The translations under genes were made by a program, and so were the position numbers. This document shows positions 34,855-44,648 of a DNA stretch of 64,000 bases, in pieces (the first letter of the stretch is position 1; every line of letters starts with the position of its first letter). Under the pieces are notes generated by a model, which was not told where the DNA came from, searched no databases, and worked only from the letters and a program-made list of their open reading frames with translations. Location of the stretch: assembly GCA_017536475.1 (NCBI GenBank), contig JAFXHH010000001.1:26879-90878 (forward strand), in the 5' to 3' direction. The DNA is from Clostridia bacterium. GTDB lineage: Bacteria > Bacillota > Clostridia > Oscillospirales > CAG-272.

Positions 34855-36345
34855 ATGAATGATACTAAAAATTTCGGATTTAAACATAAGGCGGGAGTGA
34901 TCATGCCCGTCAGCAGTCTGCCCTCAAAGTACGGTATCGGCAGCTTTGGCAAGGCGGCACATGATTTCATTGATTTTCTCGACGCTACAGGGCAAAAATG
35001 CTGGCAGGTGCTGCCTCTTAACCCCACGTCCTATGGTGACAGTCCGTATCAGTCGCCCTCGTCTGTTGCAGGAAACCCCTATTTTGTAGACCTTGATATT
35101 CTCGCGAAAAAAGGACTTTTGTTCAAGGAAGAGCTTGAAGCGCAGAAAAACGATTCTGAAAAAATAGATTACGGAAGGCTCTTTAACGTAAGATATTTTG
35201 CTCTCCGTATGGCGCACTTCCGCTTCAAGCCCGATGCGGAATATAAGAAATTCGTAAAGAATAATGCCTCGTGGCTCGAGAACTACGCACTCTTTATGGC
35301 GCTCAAGACGCGCTACAACTATTGCCAGTGGACCTATTGGGATGAGGAGCACAGAAACTACCAAAAGGCGATCACCCACAAAGCTGAATTTGAAGAGGAA
35401 ATGTCATTTTGGCGCTGGGTACAGTATGAATTCGCGGCTCAATGGAAGGAGATCGTTCGCCACGCTCACGAAAAGGGAATAATGATCATCGGAGACATGC
35501 CGATATACGTAGCTCACGACAGTATGGACGTCTGGGCGGCTCCCGAGCAGTTCTTGCTTGACGAAAATTATAATCCCACGGTAGTAGCAGGCTGTCCCCC
35601 CGACGGATTTTCTCCCGACGGACAGCTTTGGGGCAACCCGATATATAACTGGGAGCTTATGGAGAAGGACGGTTTTTCGTGGTGGATCGATAGAGTCAGA
35701 TCGGCATTCAAGCTCTACGACATTCTCCGAATAGACCACTTCCGCGGCTTTGCGGGATACTATAACGTGCCTTACGGTGAGACTACTGCGAGAAACGGAA
35801 AATGGGATTCCGCGCCAGGAATCGCGCTCTTCCGCGCGATTGCCGAAAAATATCCAAAGGCGAAGATCATCGCGGAGGATCTTGGATTTATTACCGAGGA
35901 CGTGCGTGAGCTTCTTACCGACACGGGCTTTCCCGGAATGAAGATGCTCCACTTCGCGTTCTACGACGAGGACAGCGAGTATCTGCCGAGAATGTTTGAG
36001 ACCAAGAATTGCGTAGTATATGCCTCCTCCCACGATTCCGACTGTACTTATACGTGGGTAAGGAATCTTTCGGATGACGCTAAAAAGAGATTTAACGAGG
36101 AATGTCCTCACACCAAGGGACAGAGCCGCACGTACGATCTTATCGAATTTGCATTCAACAGCATCGCGAACCTTGCGGTAGTTCCCATGCAGGATTATCT
36201 TGAGCTTTCCAACGAGGAGGGAAGAATGAACACTCCCTCTACAGCAACGGGCAACTGGGCTTGGAGAATAAGCCCGCGATACAATACGGCAAAGCTCAGA
36301 GAAAGGATGCTCGATCTTGCCACCAAGACGAAGCGTAACAAATAA
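34855..36345 (+). CDS. malQ: 4-alpha-glucanotransferase (GH77)
   Basis: A 496-residue cytosolic disproportionating enzyme that joins and rearranges maltodextrins so that they can be degraded. Seen: GVIMPVSSLPSKYGIGSFG near the start, LRIDHFRGF with the catalytic nucleophile region, AEDLGFITEDV with the acid/base, and SSHDSDCTYTW in place of the usual THDND. Length is normal. The ribosome site is a strong AGGAGG. It precedes the extracellular pullulanase, fitting starch use. Confidence 0.95.
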   Translation: MNDTKNFGFKHKAGVIMPVSSLPSKYGIGSFGKAAHDFIDFLDATGQKCWQVLPLNPTSYGDSPYQSPSSVAGNPYFVDLDILAKKGLLFKEELEAQKNDSEKIDYGRLFNVRYFALRMAHFRFKPDAEYKKFVKNNASWLENYALFMALKTRYNYCQWTYWDEEHRNYQKAITHKAEFEEEMSFWRWVQYEFAAQWKEIVRHAHEKGIMIIGDMPIYVAHDSMDVWAAPEQFLLDENYNPTVVAGCPPDGFSPDGQLWGNPIYNWELMEKDGFSWWIDRVRSAFKLYDILRIDHFRGFAGYYNVPYGETTARNGKWDSAPGIALFRAIAEKYPKAKIIAEDLGFITEDVRELLTDTGFPGMKMLHFAFYDEDSEYLPRMFETKNCVVYASSHDSDCTYTWVRNLSDDAKKRFNEECPHTKGQSRTYDLIEFAFNSIANLAVVPMQDYLELSNEEGRMNTPSTATGNWAWRISPRYNTAKLRERMLDLATKTKRNK

Positions 36346-36385
36346 AAAAATCCAAAGATTAATATTTGTTGAAGAATGGAAGCCT

Positions 36386-36491
36386 GCATGAAGGTTACTT
36401 TCGCTTCAATAGTGAGGTATGCTTTTTCACGCGCGGATTTTGCCTTTGGGGCAAAATCAAACGATTATTCTGTAGCAGAATGGAGGCCTAT
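36386..36491 (+). promoter_or_regulatory. Repeated structured leader, copy 2
   Basis: Related to 29424 and 60346. P1: 36386-36392 with 36426-36432, with one mismatch. P2: 36436-36444 with 36450-36458 (9 bp); an A-T pair of copy 1 is G-C here, changed on both sides. P3 has a different sequence but still pairs: TTCTG (36468-36472) with CAGAA (36476-36480), again directly before the GGAGG of the main gene. No promoter is obvious between malQ and this leader. Confidence 0.75.
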
Positions 36492-36495
36492 ATGA
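36388..36495 (+). CDS. Upstream ORF in leader copy 2
   Basis: A 35-codon frame from an ATG preceded by GGAAG at a good distance. It starts MKVTFAS, contains YAFSRADFAFGAKS and is clearly related to the copy 1 peptide. Its stop codon overlaps the start codon of the pullulanase gene (ATGA), so the two frames can be translationally coupled. Confidence 0.45.
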   Translation: MKVTFASIVRYAFSRADFAFGAKSNDYSVAEWRPI

Positions 36496-39152
36496 AAAAG
36501 ACATTTCGTTACGTATCCCTGATCCTCGCGTTGTTAATGATAATATCGGTCGGCTTGACCGCATGTGATACGTCGGTCGGAGATGCAGGTGAAACGACCA
36601 CGTCGAAGCCCGAGGACAACGTGCCCAAGGATGAATATAATCTTCCTTTGGAGGACGGATACAATCAACTTACTTTTTATTGGACCTATAATGGCACTTA
36701 TGAAAACTGCGATATGTGGATCTGGTGGGGAGACAAAGCAGGTCAAGGCTACGTTTTTCACGAATGTGAGTACGGTGCCAAGGTCGTCATCAACGTTCCT
36801 GAGGATGTAGAGCAGGTTGGATTTATTGTACGTAGGGATTGCTCCGACCCGGGCGGAAGCTCGTGGGGAAGCGCCACCAAGGATTTTGAGGAGGACAGAT
36901 TTGCCACGATCGAGGGCAAGGAGACCGTCATCTATTTGAAATCGGGCGTTCAGGATCAATTCAAAAGCTATGATGGAGGAAAAACTCTCGTAATGATAAG
37001 AGGATTTAAATTAGCAGGAATGGCAGACGAGCGAAAGATCAGCTACAGCATAACGCCCGCCGCTACTATTTCGAGTTGCGATCAGGTAAAGGTGTATCAG
37101 GGAGATCGCGAGATCAAGGTAACCGGCATCTCTACTATGGGAAGACAGTCAAAGACGGGATATATCGAGGTCGATGAAAGCCTTGACCTGTCGAAAACCT
37201 ATACCGTCAATATCGAAGGGTATGGCGAGACGACTGTCATACCTATGGGCATCTTCGATAGCCAATATTTTGCCGATAATTATCACTATGACGGAAAAGA
37301 TCTTGGCGCTGTCATAGATGGCGACACGACGACCTTCAAGGTGTGGGCACCCACGGCTTCCAAGGTAGTTCTTAACCTGTTTGAAGCGGGCGACGGCGTT
37401 GATGCCTATAAGACCGTTGAGATGGTCAAGGGCGATAAAGGCGTCTGGTCACACTCCGAGGAGTGCGGTCACGGCACGTATTATACTTATACGGTAACTA
37501 CCGCTGTGGGAACTCAGGAGGCGGTTGACCCGTACGCAAAGGCGGCAGGAGTCAACGGCAATCGCGGAATGGTGGTCGATCTTTCTCTTACCGATCCTGA
37601 GGGATGGGAGAACTCAAAAGCGCTTGCAGATCCTATCACAAGCTATTCCGAGGCGATAATCTGGGAAGTTCACGTAAGAGATTTCTCAAACAAGATAGAG
37701 TCCTCGCAGTATAAGGGCAAGTATCTTGCATTTACCGAAACGGGACTTGTCAACGAACACGGTATGCCCGTAGGCGTTGACTACCTCAAGGAGCTTGGAA
37801 TCACTCACGTTCATCTCCTTCCCGTATACGACTACGCGACCGTCGATGAGAGCGATCCCAACGCGCCGTTCAACTGGGGATACGATCCCAAGAACTATAA
37901 CGTGCCCGAGGGAAGCTATTCCACGGATGCGTACAACGGAGAGGTCAGAATAAAAGAATTCAAAGAAATGGTGATGGCGCTCCATAATGCAGGCATCGGC
38001 GTCGTTATGGACGTAGTATATAACCACACCTACGATGCTAACAGCTCGTTTAACAGAATAGTTCCGTACTATTACTACAGATACACCGAAACAGGTGCAA
38101 ACTCCTCCGCAAGCGGCTGCGGTAACGATACCGCTTCGGAAAGATATATGTTCGGTAAGTTTATGGTAGAATCAACTTCCTATTGGGTAGAGGAATACGG
38201 ACTTGACGGACTTAGATTTGACCTTATGGGTCTTCACGATGTTGAAACTATGCAGGGAGTCGAGAGCGCGGTCCACGCTATCAATCCGAACGCGATCATC
38301 TACGGAGAAGGCTGGAAGATGGGCTCGACGATCGATTCAAGCCCTCAGGCAAATCAGTCCAATATAAGTCAGATAACTCCCACGGGCGATGCTATCGGCT
38401 CGGTCGCAGTCTTTAACGACGTTATGCGCGACGGATTGAAGGGAAGCGTATTTGATAAAGCGGCGCAGGGATACATCAACGGGGACGCAAACAGCTACAA
38501 TCTCAAAAAGGTCATTTTCAGTATGGGCGGTGCGGCTACGGGCGGCTTCGGATGGCAGGTTAAGAATTCTATGGTCATAAACTATATGAGCGCGCACGAC
38601 AACAATACGCTTTGGGATAAGCTTATGCTGTCCAATCCCAATGCAACCGACGATGCAAGAAATAAGATGAATAATCTCGGCGCGGCTTTGATTCTGATGT
38701 CAAAGGGAACCCCGTTCTGGCAGGCGGGCGAGGAAATGCTCAGAACCAAGGACGGCGATGAGAACAGTTATCAGTCGAGCGACGAAATAAACAACATTGA
38801 TTGGTCTGTCCTTAAGGAAGGCAACCGCGAGTATGATACTATGCTCTACTATAAGGGCTTGATAGAGCTCCGCAAGACCTACGGTATCTTTATGAATAAT
38901 GATACGGAAATAAGCTACGAGGAGCTTGGCAGCGGTGTTGCGCTAGTCACCTTTGACGACGGAAACGGCGGCAAGGCGCTCGCGCTCATCAATCCTCATT
39001 CGCAGAATCTTCCTTGCACCCTTGAGGGCGAGTGGAATCTTGTGGCTGATGGTGAGCATGCGGGATCGGCAGTGCTTGCTCGCGAGAGCGGCTCGGTAAC
39101 CGTTGACGGAATAAGCGTAAGGATCTACGTAAACGATACTCTCATCAAGTAA
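36492..39152 (+). CDS. pulA: Cell-surface pullulanase lipoprotein (GH13)
   Basis: An 886-residue extracellular starch-debranching enzyme. Residues 1-25 are a lipoprotein signal with lipobox LTAC. Next comes a CBM41-like starch-binding domain (YNQLTFYWTYNG, MWIWWGDKAG), then a CBM48-like domain (TTFKVWAPTASKVVLNLFEAG) and the GH13 barrel, with YDPKNYNVPEGSYSTD, DVVYNHT, GLRFDLMGLHD, YGEGW and MSAHDN. This order is typical of type I pullulanases. The ATG at 36492 follows GGAGG; the 42 codons in frame upstream lie in the repeated leader. Confidence 0.95.
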   Translation: MKKTFRYVSLILALLMIISVGLTACDTSVGDAGETTTSKPEDNVPKDEYNLPLEDGYNQLTFYWTYNGTYENCDMWIWWGDKAGQGYVFHECEYGAKVVINVPEDVEQVGFIVRRDCSDPGGSSWGSATKDFEEDRFATIEGKETVIYLKSGVQDQFKSYDGGKTLVMIRGFKLAGMADERKISYSITPAATISSCDQVKVYQGDREIKVTGISTMGRQSKTGYIEVDESLDLSKTYTVNIEGYGETTVIPMGIFDSQYFADNYHYDGKDLGAVIDGDTTTFKVWAPTASKVVLNLFEAGDGVDAYKTVEMVKGDKGVWSHSEECGHGTYYTYTVTTAVGTQEAVDPYAKAAGVNGNRGMVVDLSLTDPEGWENSKALADPITSYSEAIIWEVHVRDFSNKIESSQYKGKYLAFTETGLVNEHGMPVGVDYLKELGITHVHLLPVYDYATVDESDPNAPFNWGYDPKNYNVPEGSYSTDAYNGEVRIKEFKEMVMALHNAGIGVVMDVVYNHTYDANSSFNRIVPYYYYRYTETGANSSASGCGNDTASERYMFGKFMVESTSYWVEEYGLDGLRFDLMGLHDVETMQGVESAVHAINPNAIIYGEGWKMGSTIDSSPQANQSNISQITPTGDAIGSVAVFNDVMRDGLKGSVFDKAAQGYINGDANSYNLKKVIFSMGGAATGGFGWQVKNSMVINYMSAHDNNTLWDKLMLSNPNATDDARNKMNNLGAALILMSKGTPFWQAGEEMLRTKDGDENSYQSSDEINNIDWSVLKEGNREYDTMLYYKGLIELRKTYGIFMNNDTEISYEELGSGVALVTFDDGNGGKALALINPHSQNLPCTLEGEWNLVADGEHAGSAVLARESGSVTVDGISVRIYVNDTLIK

Positions 39153-39158
39153 TTTTTT

Positions 39159-39195
39159 ATAGTCCCCACCTTATATCAAAGAAGGTGGGGACTAT
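39159..39195. terminator. Hairpin between pulA and the galactanase gene
   Basis: A 14-bp perfect stem (ATAGTCCCCACCTT with its complement) and nine-base loop. On the forward strand no T-run follows, so it is more likely a processing or partial-termination element than a full stop. The galactanase start codon lies 17 bases downstream. Confidence 0.6.
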
Positions 39196-39211
39196 GCGGA
39201 ACGGAGAATAT

Positions 39212-41218
39212 ATGAAAAAACTTATCTTAAAGCTTATATTTTGCGCGATCTTCGTAGGTGTAACGGTGAGCTTTGCCGCCTGTAGCGACCAGAGTGACGA
39301 TTGGAGACCGAATAAAATAAAAACGAACGTAAGCTCCGAGGCGCTCTACGTGGAGAAGGTCGAAAATCTTACCGACGAGTTCATTATGGGTATGGATGCG
39401 TCGTGCGTGCCGTCTCTTGAGGATAGCGGTGTTAAGTATTACGATTGCGACGGCACCGAAAAGGACGTGTACGAGATACTTAGCCAAAACGGCATAAATT
39501 ATATCCGCGTTCGTATCTGGAACGATCCGTTTGATAAAAACGGAAACGGCTACGGCGGCGGAAACTGTGACATAGAGAATGCCATAGAAGTCGGCAAGCG
39601 TGCGACCAAATACGGTATGAAGCTGCTCGTCAACTTCCATTACAGCGATTTCTGGGCAGATCCCGCGAAGCAGATGGTTCCTAAGGCTTGGAAGGGAATG
39701 AATATTGACCAAAAATCCGAGGCTCTGTACGAATATACCAAGGAATGTCTCGAAATGCTTGCCCAAGCCGGCGTTGACGTTGGAATGGTTCAGATAGGTA
39801 ACGAGACAAACGGATATATGTGCGGTGAATCGAGCAGCGCGCTCGGTGGTTGGAAAAAGATCACCCAGCTTATGTCGGCGGGATCAAAGGCGGTCCGTGA
39901 AGTCTGCCCCGAGGCGCTCGTTGTGATACATTTTGCAAATCCCGAAAAGGTGACTAATTATGCAAGTTACAGCAAGAACCTCGATTATTACGGAGTGGAT
40001 TACGACGTTTTCGCGTCGTCCTACTATCCATTCTGGCACGGCACACTTGAAAATCTTTCAGAGGTGCTCTCAAACGTTGCCGAAACATATAACAAAAAGG
40101 TTATGATAGCGGAGACCTCCTACGCGTTTACGGCAGAAAATACAGACTTTTACGGCAACACTATAGGTGACGGTGGCGGAATAGTAAAGGAATATCCCTT
40201 CACGGTTCAAGGACAGGCAAATCTCGTCCGAGACGTGATAGATACTGCGGTCAATAAGACGACCAACTGTATCGGCGTATTCTATTGGGAGGGTACGTGG
40301 ATTTCGGTCGGCAATGAAAGCTACGAATCAAATCTTGCATTGTGGGAAAAATACGGCTCGGGCTGGGCGAGTTCCTATGCCGCTGACTACGACCCCGACG
40401 ATGCTGGAAAGTGGTACGGCGGATGTGCAGTCGATAATCAGGCATTCTTTGACCAAAACGGCAAGGCTCTTGAGTCGCTGAAGGTATTTGATCTCGTCAA
40501 AAACGGCAATAAAGTCGACGTGAAGGCAGACGCTATAGAGGACGTGGAGCTTATTATCGACCTCAACGGTGATATTGTTCTTCCCGATACCGTAAATGCG
40601 ATAATGCTTGACAACTCAAAGCAGGAGATCTCTGTCGAATGGAAAAACGTAGATATTGATGCTATGAAAAACGGCGGAGTTGCTAAATATACTATATACG
40701 GTACCGCGGGCGGAATGACCGCAACTTGCTACATTTCTATGGTTGAATACAATTTCCTCAAGAATTGGAGCTTTGAGGACGGCGATGCAGACTGGACCGC
40801 CACCGCGATAGGTAGCTTTGATGAGCTGCACGTTGAGGACAAGGTTTCTGACTCTATGACGGGCACAAAGCACTATCACTTCTGGGGCGCGGCGGCAAAT
40901 GCGGTCGAATTCACCCTCGAGCAAGAGATCGAAGGTCTTAAAGCAGGAAAATATAATTATTCGATTTCTATTATGGGCGGCGACGGCGGCGAGACCGACA
41001 TTTACGCTTACGTCAAGATAAACGGTGAGATCGTTTATACAGCCGAGACCGAGATCACGGTGTACAACGAGTGGCACACCGCCACGGTAGAGAATATCGA
41101 ATATAACGAAGGCGACAGTATCGTCGTCGGTATCTACGTAAAATGTGCAGGACCGAATGCTTGGGGCAAGATAGACGATGCGCTTTTCAATTCGGTAACT
41201 GAAAGATCAGGTGACTAA
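39212..41218 (+). CDS. Secreted endo-beta-1,4-galactanase (GH53) lipoprotein
   Basis: A 668-residue extracellular enzyme that cuts beta-1,4-galactan side chains of pectin. The signal peptide ends in lipobox SFAAC. The GH53 barrel shows MGMDASCVPSLEDSG, YIRVRIWNDPFD, NFHYSDFWADP, QIGNETNGYM (acid/base) and MIAETSYAFT (nucleophile). After a bacterial Ig-like linker, the C-terminal 150 residues (NWSFEDGDADW onward) resemble CBM61, a galactan-binding module. The ATG at 39212 follows GGAG. Confidence 0.93.
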   Translation: MKKLILKLIFCAIFVGVTVSFAACSDQSDDWRPNKIKTNVSSEALYVEKVENLTDEFIMGMDASCVPSLEDSGVKYYDCDGTEKDVYEILSQNGINYIRVRIWNDPFDKNGNGYGGGNCDIENAIEVGKRATKYGMKLLVNFHYSDFWADPAKQMVPKAWKGMNIDQKSEALYEYTKECLEMLAQAGVDVGMVQIGNETNGYMCGESSSALGGWKKITQLMSAGSKAVREVCPEALVVIHFANPEKVTNYASYSKNLDYYGVDYDVFASSYYPFWHGTLENLSEVLSNVAETYNKKVMIAETSYAFTAENTDFYGNTIGDGGGIVKEYPFTVQGQANLVRDVIDTAVNKTTNCIGVFYWEGTWISVGNESYESNLALWEKYGSGWASSYAADYDPDDAGKWYGGCAVDNQAFFDQNGKALESLKVFDLVKNGNKVDVKADAIEDVELIIDLNGDIVLPDTVNAIMLDNSKQEISVEWKNVDIDAMKNGGVAKYTIYGTAGGMTATCYISMVEYNFLKNWSFEDGDADWTATAIGSFDELHVEDKVSDSMTGTKHYHFWGAAANAVEFTLEQEIEGLKAGKYNYSISIMGGDGGETDIYAYVKINGEIVYTAETEITVYNEWHTATVENIEYNEGDSIVVGIYVKCAGPNAWGKIDDALFNSVTERSGD

Positions 41219-41222
41219 AATT

Positions 41223-42815
41223 ATGAAAACTAAAATAATTACTTTATTTTTGGTGGTCTTTATGGTATTTTCCAATCTGGCGATGTCGGGTTGTAATAAA
41301 ACGCCCGAGCCCAAGGTCGACCCCGTGGACGATAACTACAGAACCTTTTATCAAATATTCGTAGGCTCTTTTTCGGACTCTAACGACGACGGCTTTGGCG
41401 ATCTTCGAGGCATAATCAACCGAATAGATTATCTCAATGACGGAAATATTAATTCGGGAAAGAGCCTTGGTGTGCAGGGAATATGGCTCTCGCCTATCTT
41501 CTCCTCGCCGTCGTATCACAAATACGATGCCAAGGATTATTACAAGATAGACTGGCGCTTTGGTGAGGAGTCCGATCTTGTTGAGCTCGTCGAGCTCTGC
41601 CACGAGCGCAACGTCAAGGTAATTCTTGATCTTGCAATTAATCACACCTCAAGTCAGCATCCATGGTTTGTCGCCTTCAAGGAGGCGAGAATGAACGGCG
41701 ACGTCGAGAGTGAATATTACGATTACTATTCTTGCGTCACCGCAGAAGAAAAGGAGGGCGGCAAGTCCTATCAGAAGATTGCAAACGTTGATTGCTACTA
41801 CGAGTGTAATTTCTCAGGTGATATGCCCGAGCTCAACTTTGATAACCCCAAGGTAAGAGAAGCAACGCTTGATATCGCCAAATATTACCTTGAGCTTGGA
41901 GTCGACGGCTTCAGATTTGATGCGGTCAAATATATATATTACGGAGATACCGCAAGATCGGTAGAATTCTGGGAATGGTATATGGAGCAGCTTAAGGCGA
42001 TAAAGCCCGACGTCTATTGCGTAGGCGAATGTTGGTCAGGCGAGACCGAGATCCTTTCCTATTACAGCGCGATGAATTGCTTTAATTTTGCTATAGCACA
42101 AGCAGAGGGAGTCGTTGCAAAAGCTGCGAAGGGAAATAGCAACATTGCAAACTATACAAACTATATAGAGTCTTTTCAGAATAAGGTTCAGGCGGCGAAC
42201 AAGGATGGAATGGCAATGTCGTTTCTTTCAAATCACGATATGGACAGAATATCGGGCGCATTCGTTACCGAAAGCGGTATGAGAATGGCGGCAAATCTCT
42301 ATCTTCTCTCGCCGGGATCGCCGGTTATCTACTATGGTGAGGAGATCGGAATGCGAGGCTCAAGAGGTAGTGAGAATACCGATGCAAACCGCCGACTCGC
42401 GATGCTTTGGGGAGACGGAGATCCAATCAAAAATCCCGTAGGCTCGACCTATCCCGCCGATAAGCAGATCAGCACTACAGTCGCCGATCAGATTGAGGAT
42501 GAAGAAAGCCTTTATAACTATTACTGCGAGCTGATTGCCATACGTCACAAATACGAGGCGATAGCGCGCGGAGATTACAACGCGGTCACGAGCAGCTCAA
42601 AGAATTTCGGCGGTTTTTATATCGAATACGAGGGCGAGGTGCTTGGACTATTTCACAATACCTCTGACGAGGAGATCTCGATAGATCTTGCGACCTGCTC
42701 GGGACTTGATGGACATGCGTTCAGCACTCTGTGCGAATACATCGGTATGGGTAAAGCTAAGCTTAACGGTACGGTTCTCACGATTGGTGCTAAAACAAGC
42801 GTTATAATCAAATAA
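41223..42815 (+). CDS. GH13 alpha-glucosidase/amylase-type lipoprotein
   Basis: A 530-residue GH13 protein with a lipoprotein signal (lipobox MSGC). Conserved regions: FYQIFVGSFSDSN, DLAINHTS, GFRFDAVKY (nucleophile Asp), CVGECWSG (acid/base Glu) and FLSNHDMDR. The DSNDDGFGDLRGI repeat-like stretch is common in oligosaccharide-active GH13 subfamilies. Probably acts outside the cell on starch fragments. The ATG at 41223 has AGGTGA upstream; an in-frame GTG at 41211 overlaps that site. It starts four bases after the galactanase stop. Confidence 0.9.
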   Translation: MKTKIITLFLVVFMVFSNLAMSGCNKTPEPKVDPVDDNYRTFYQIFVGSFSDSNDDGFGDLRGIINRIDYLNDGNINSGKSLGVQGIWLSPIFSSPSYHKYDAKDYYKIDWRFGEESDLVELVELCHERNVKVILDLAINHTSSQHPWFVAFKEARMNGDVESEYYDYYSCVTAEEKEGGKSYQKIANVDCYYECNFSGDMPELNFDNPKVREATLDIAKYYLELGVDGFRFDAVKYIYYGDTARSVEFWEWYMEQLKAIKPDVYCVGECWSGETEILSYYSAMNCFNFAIAQAEGVVAKAAKGNSNIANYTNYIESFQNKVQAANKDGMAMSFLSNHDMDRISGAFVTESGMRMAANLYLLSPGSPVIYYGEEIGMRGSRGSENTDANRRLAMLWGDGDPIKNPVGSTYPADKQISTTVADQIEDEESLYNYYCELIAIRHKYEAIARGDYNAVTSSSKNFGGFYIEYEGEVLGLFHNTSDEEISIDLATCSGLDGHAFSTLCEYIGMGKAKLNGTVLTIGAKTSVIIK

Positions 42816-42842
42816 AAATTCATAGATACGGAAAGAGAAGAT

Positions 42843-44648
42843 ATGGAAAATAAATTTATTGTCAATATCATTCACCGTCCCGAGCTTTCTCCCGAGTATG
42901 CCGAAAGGGCACTTGGGAAAAAGGACGGAGTTCGCGACGAATCACTTGATATATTCAGGTTTCAGCAGGACTGTGCGCACAAATACGGACTTAAGACCAC
43001 TATCCAGATAACCTATGCTTCGTTGTTTTCCGACGTAATAATAGAGCTTGCAAAGGAAGATCACGAAAAATACGGAGACGAGATCGGACTTTCCTTGCTC
43101 GGTCTGCCGTGCCCCGAATTCAGAGAAAAATATCACACCGAGGATTTTTGCATCTGGATGTTCGATAAAAAGAGAAAAGAGGAGATCGTAGACGATGTTT
43201 TCGGAAAGTTTTACGAAAAATTCGGTTTTTACCCCGAGTCCACGAGCAGCTATTTTCTTGACGCGTACACCATAAATTATATCAAGAAGAATTATCCGAG
43301 CGTCAAGTGTGCGGTAGCGACCTGCTGGGAAGAGGGTCCGAAGGCATACCATACTTGCAATAACTCGTGGTATACCTTTATGGACGGAGGCCCCTGGAAT
43401 CCTTGGATTCCCTCAAAGGTGAATTCTCACTGTCCCGCCTCCGACGCCGACGATGACTCGGGCATCGTAGCTATTCCTCACCTTTCTCGCGACCTTATGG
43501 CTTGCTTTGACGGAAACGGCTCAAATTTCGGAACTCACCCCCAAAATGTGCTGCGCGGAATGATCTATTACGGCGACAGCGGAGAATGGGAATATCCCTA
43601 TCTTTACAATCTTATCGACCAGTACCGTCACCTCGCGAAATATAACGACGGATACAGCTATAATATGATGTTCGTAGGTCCTGGCTGGCTCAACCGCCGC
43701 GGACGTTGGGAGGCTCCGTACGAGCTTTTGGCAAAGTCCTACGACGACGGAATGAAGTACTACGGAAAGCTCAAAAAAGAGGGTAAGCTCTTCGATATGA
43801 CTATGAGCGAGTTCGCAGACTATTATCGCGAATCGCACAAGGACTACAAGCGCGGAGAGTGTGCTTTATGGAAGGATATCCTTTACGGAAGCAACAAGGA
43901 ATATTTCTGGTATGCAGACCCCGCAATGAGAACCTGCTTTGATTTCAATCAAGGCGGTGCGCTGATCGATCTTCGCCCCTACGTTGCAAGGATACCTCAA
44001 AAAACGGGAATTGGAACCGAAAACGTCTACGATGCGTCCTATCCTTATCTGATACAGATAAACTATCGCGCGGGCTATTTCACTCACTATGCGGGCGCAG
44101 GCACGGTAAGATCATGTAAGATAAGCTGTCGCGGCGAGAGTGCAGATCTCTGTCTGTGCAGAACTATGGCGGTCTACGAAAAGATCGACGGAGGAGTTCG
44201 CCTCACTGCCGATCCCGTTACCGTAACGCTCGGAGGACTTGATATAGTGATCCAGTCGGTCTACACTATCGTCGAGGGCGAGGGCGAGATCATCACCGAG
44301 CGCCGAATATTGAACGATATCGGCGATGAAAAGGTCACGTTCTGCGAATATTTCACGGGTGCGTTCGGAACGACCGAATACCAGGCTGATATGACGGGCG
44401 TTACCCTCGGTGTCGACGGCGAAGATATGAAATTTGCATATCTTGGCAGAAAAATAGTCAAAAACGACGCAAAGCGCACCTACGTTACGATTCCCGACGT
44501 TCAGACCGAGGTGGAAATGGGCGGCGACTGCGATGAAGCGGTGGCTGAGGAGGGAATAGCCTTCTCGCCCGTCTATCACATCGGCGTACGCAAGACTGTA
44601 AGTAAAGGAGAGGTAAAAACATGGCTCAAGCTACGAAAGGCAAATTGA
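42843..44648 (+). CDS. Unrecognised 601-residue protein of the galactan/starch operon
   Basis: I do not recognise this family. It has no signal peptide. The first 350 residues read like an alpha/beta barrel (FIVNIIHRPELSPEYAERAL, TTIQITYASLFSDVIIELA, MMFVGPGWLNRRGRWE), with many aromatic and acidic residues; the last 200 look like a beta-sandwich. That layout is usual for carbohydrate-active enzymes. It lies between a GH13 gene and a GH53 gene in one operon. A glycosidase or deacetylase acting on imported oligosaccharides is a guess. Its end overlaps the next gene by 28 bases. Confidence 0.75.
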   Translation: MENKFIVNIIHRPELSPEYAERALGKKDGVRDESLDIFRFQQDCAHKYGLKTTIQITYASLFSDVIIELAKEDHEKYGDEIGLSLLGLPCPEFREKYHTEDFCIWMFDKKRKEEIVDDVFGKFYEKFGFYPESTSSYFLDAYTINYIKKNYPSVKCAVATCWEEGPKAYHTCNNSWYTFMDGGPWNPWIPSKVNSHCPASDADDDSGIVAIPHLSRDLMACFDGNGSNFGTHPQNVLRGMIYYGDSGEWEYPYLYNLIDQYRHLAKYNDGYSYNMMFVGPGWLNRRGRWEAPYELLAKSYDDGMKYYGKLKKEGKLFDMTMSEFADYYRESHKDYKRGECALWKDILYGSNKEYFWYADPAMRTCFDFNQGGALIDLRPYVARIPQKTGIGTENVYDASYPYLIQINYRAGYFTHYAGAGTVRSCKISCRGESADLCLCRTMAVYEKIDGGVRLTADPVTVTLGGLDIVIQSVYTIVEGEGEIITERRILNDIGDEKVTFCEYFTGAFGTTEYQADMTGVTLGVDGEDMKFAYLGRKIVKNDAKRTYVTIPDVQTEVEMGGDCDEAVAEEGIAFSPVYHIGVRKTVSKGEVKTWLKLRKAN

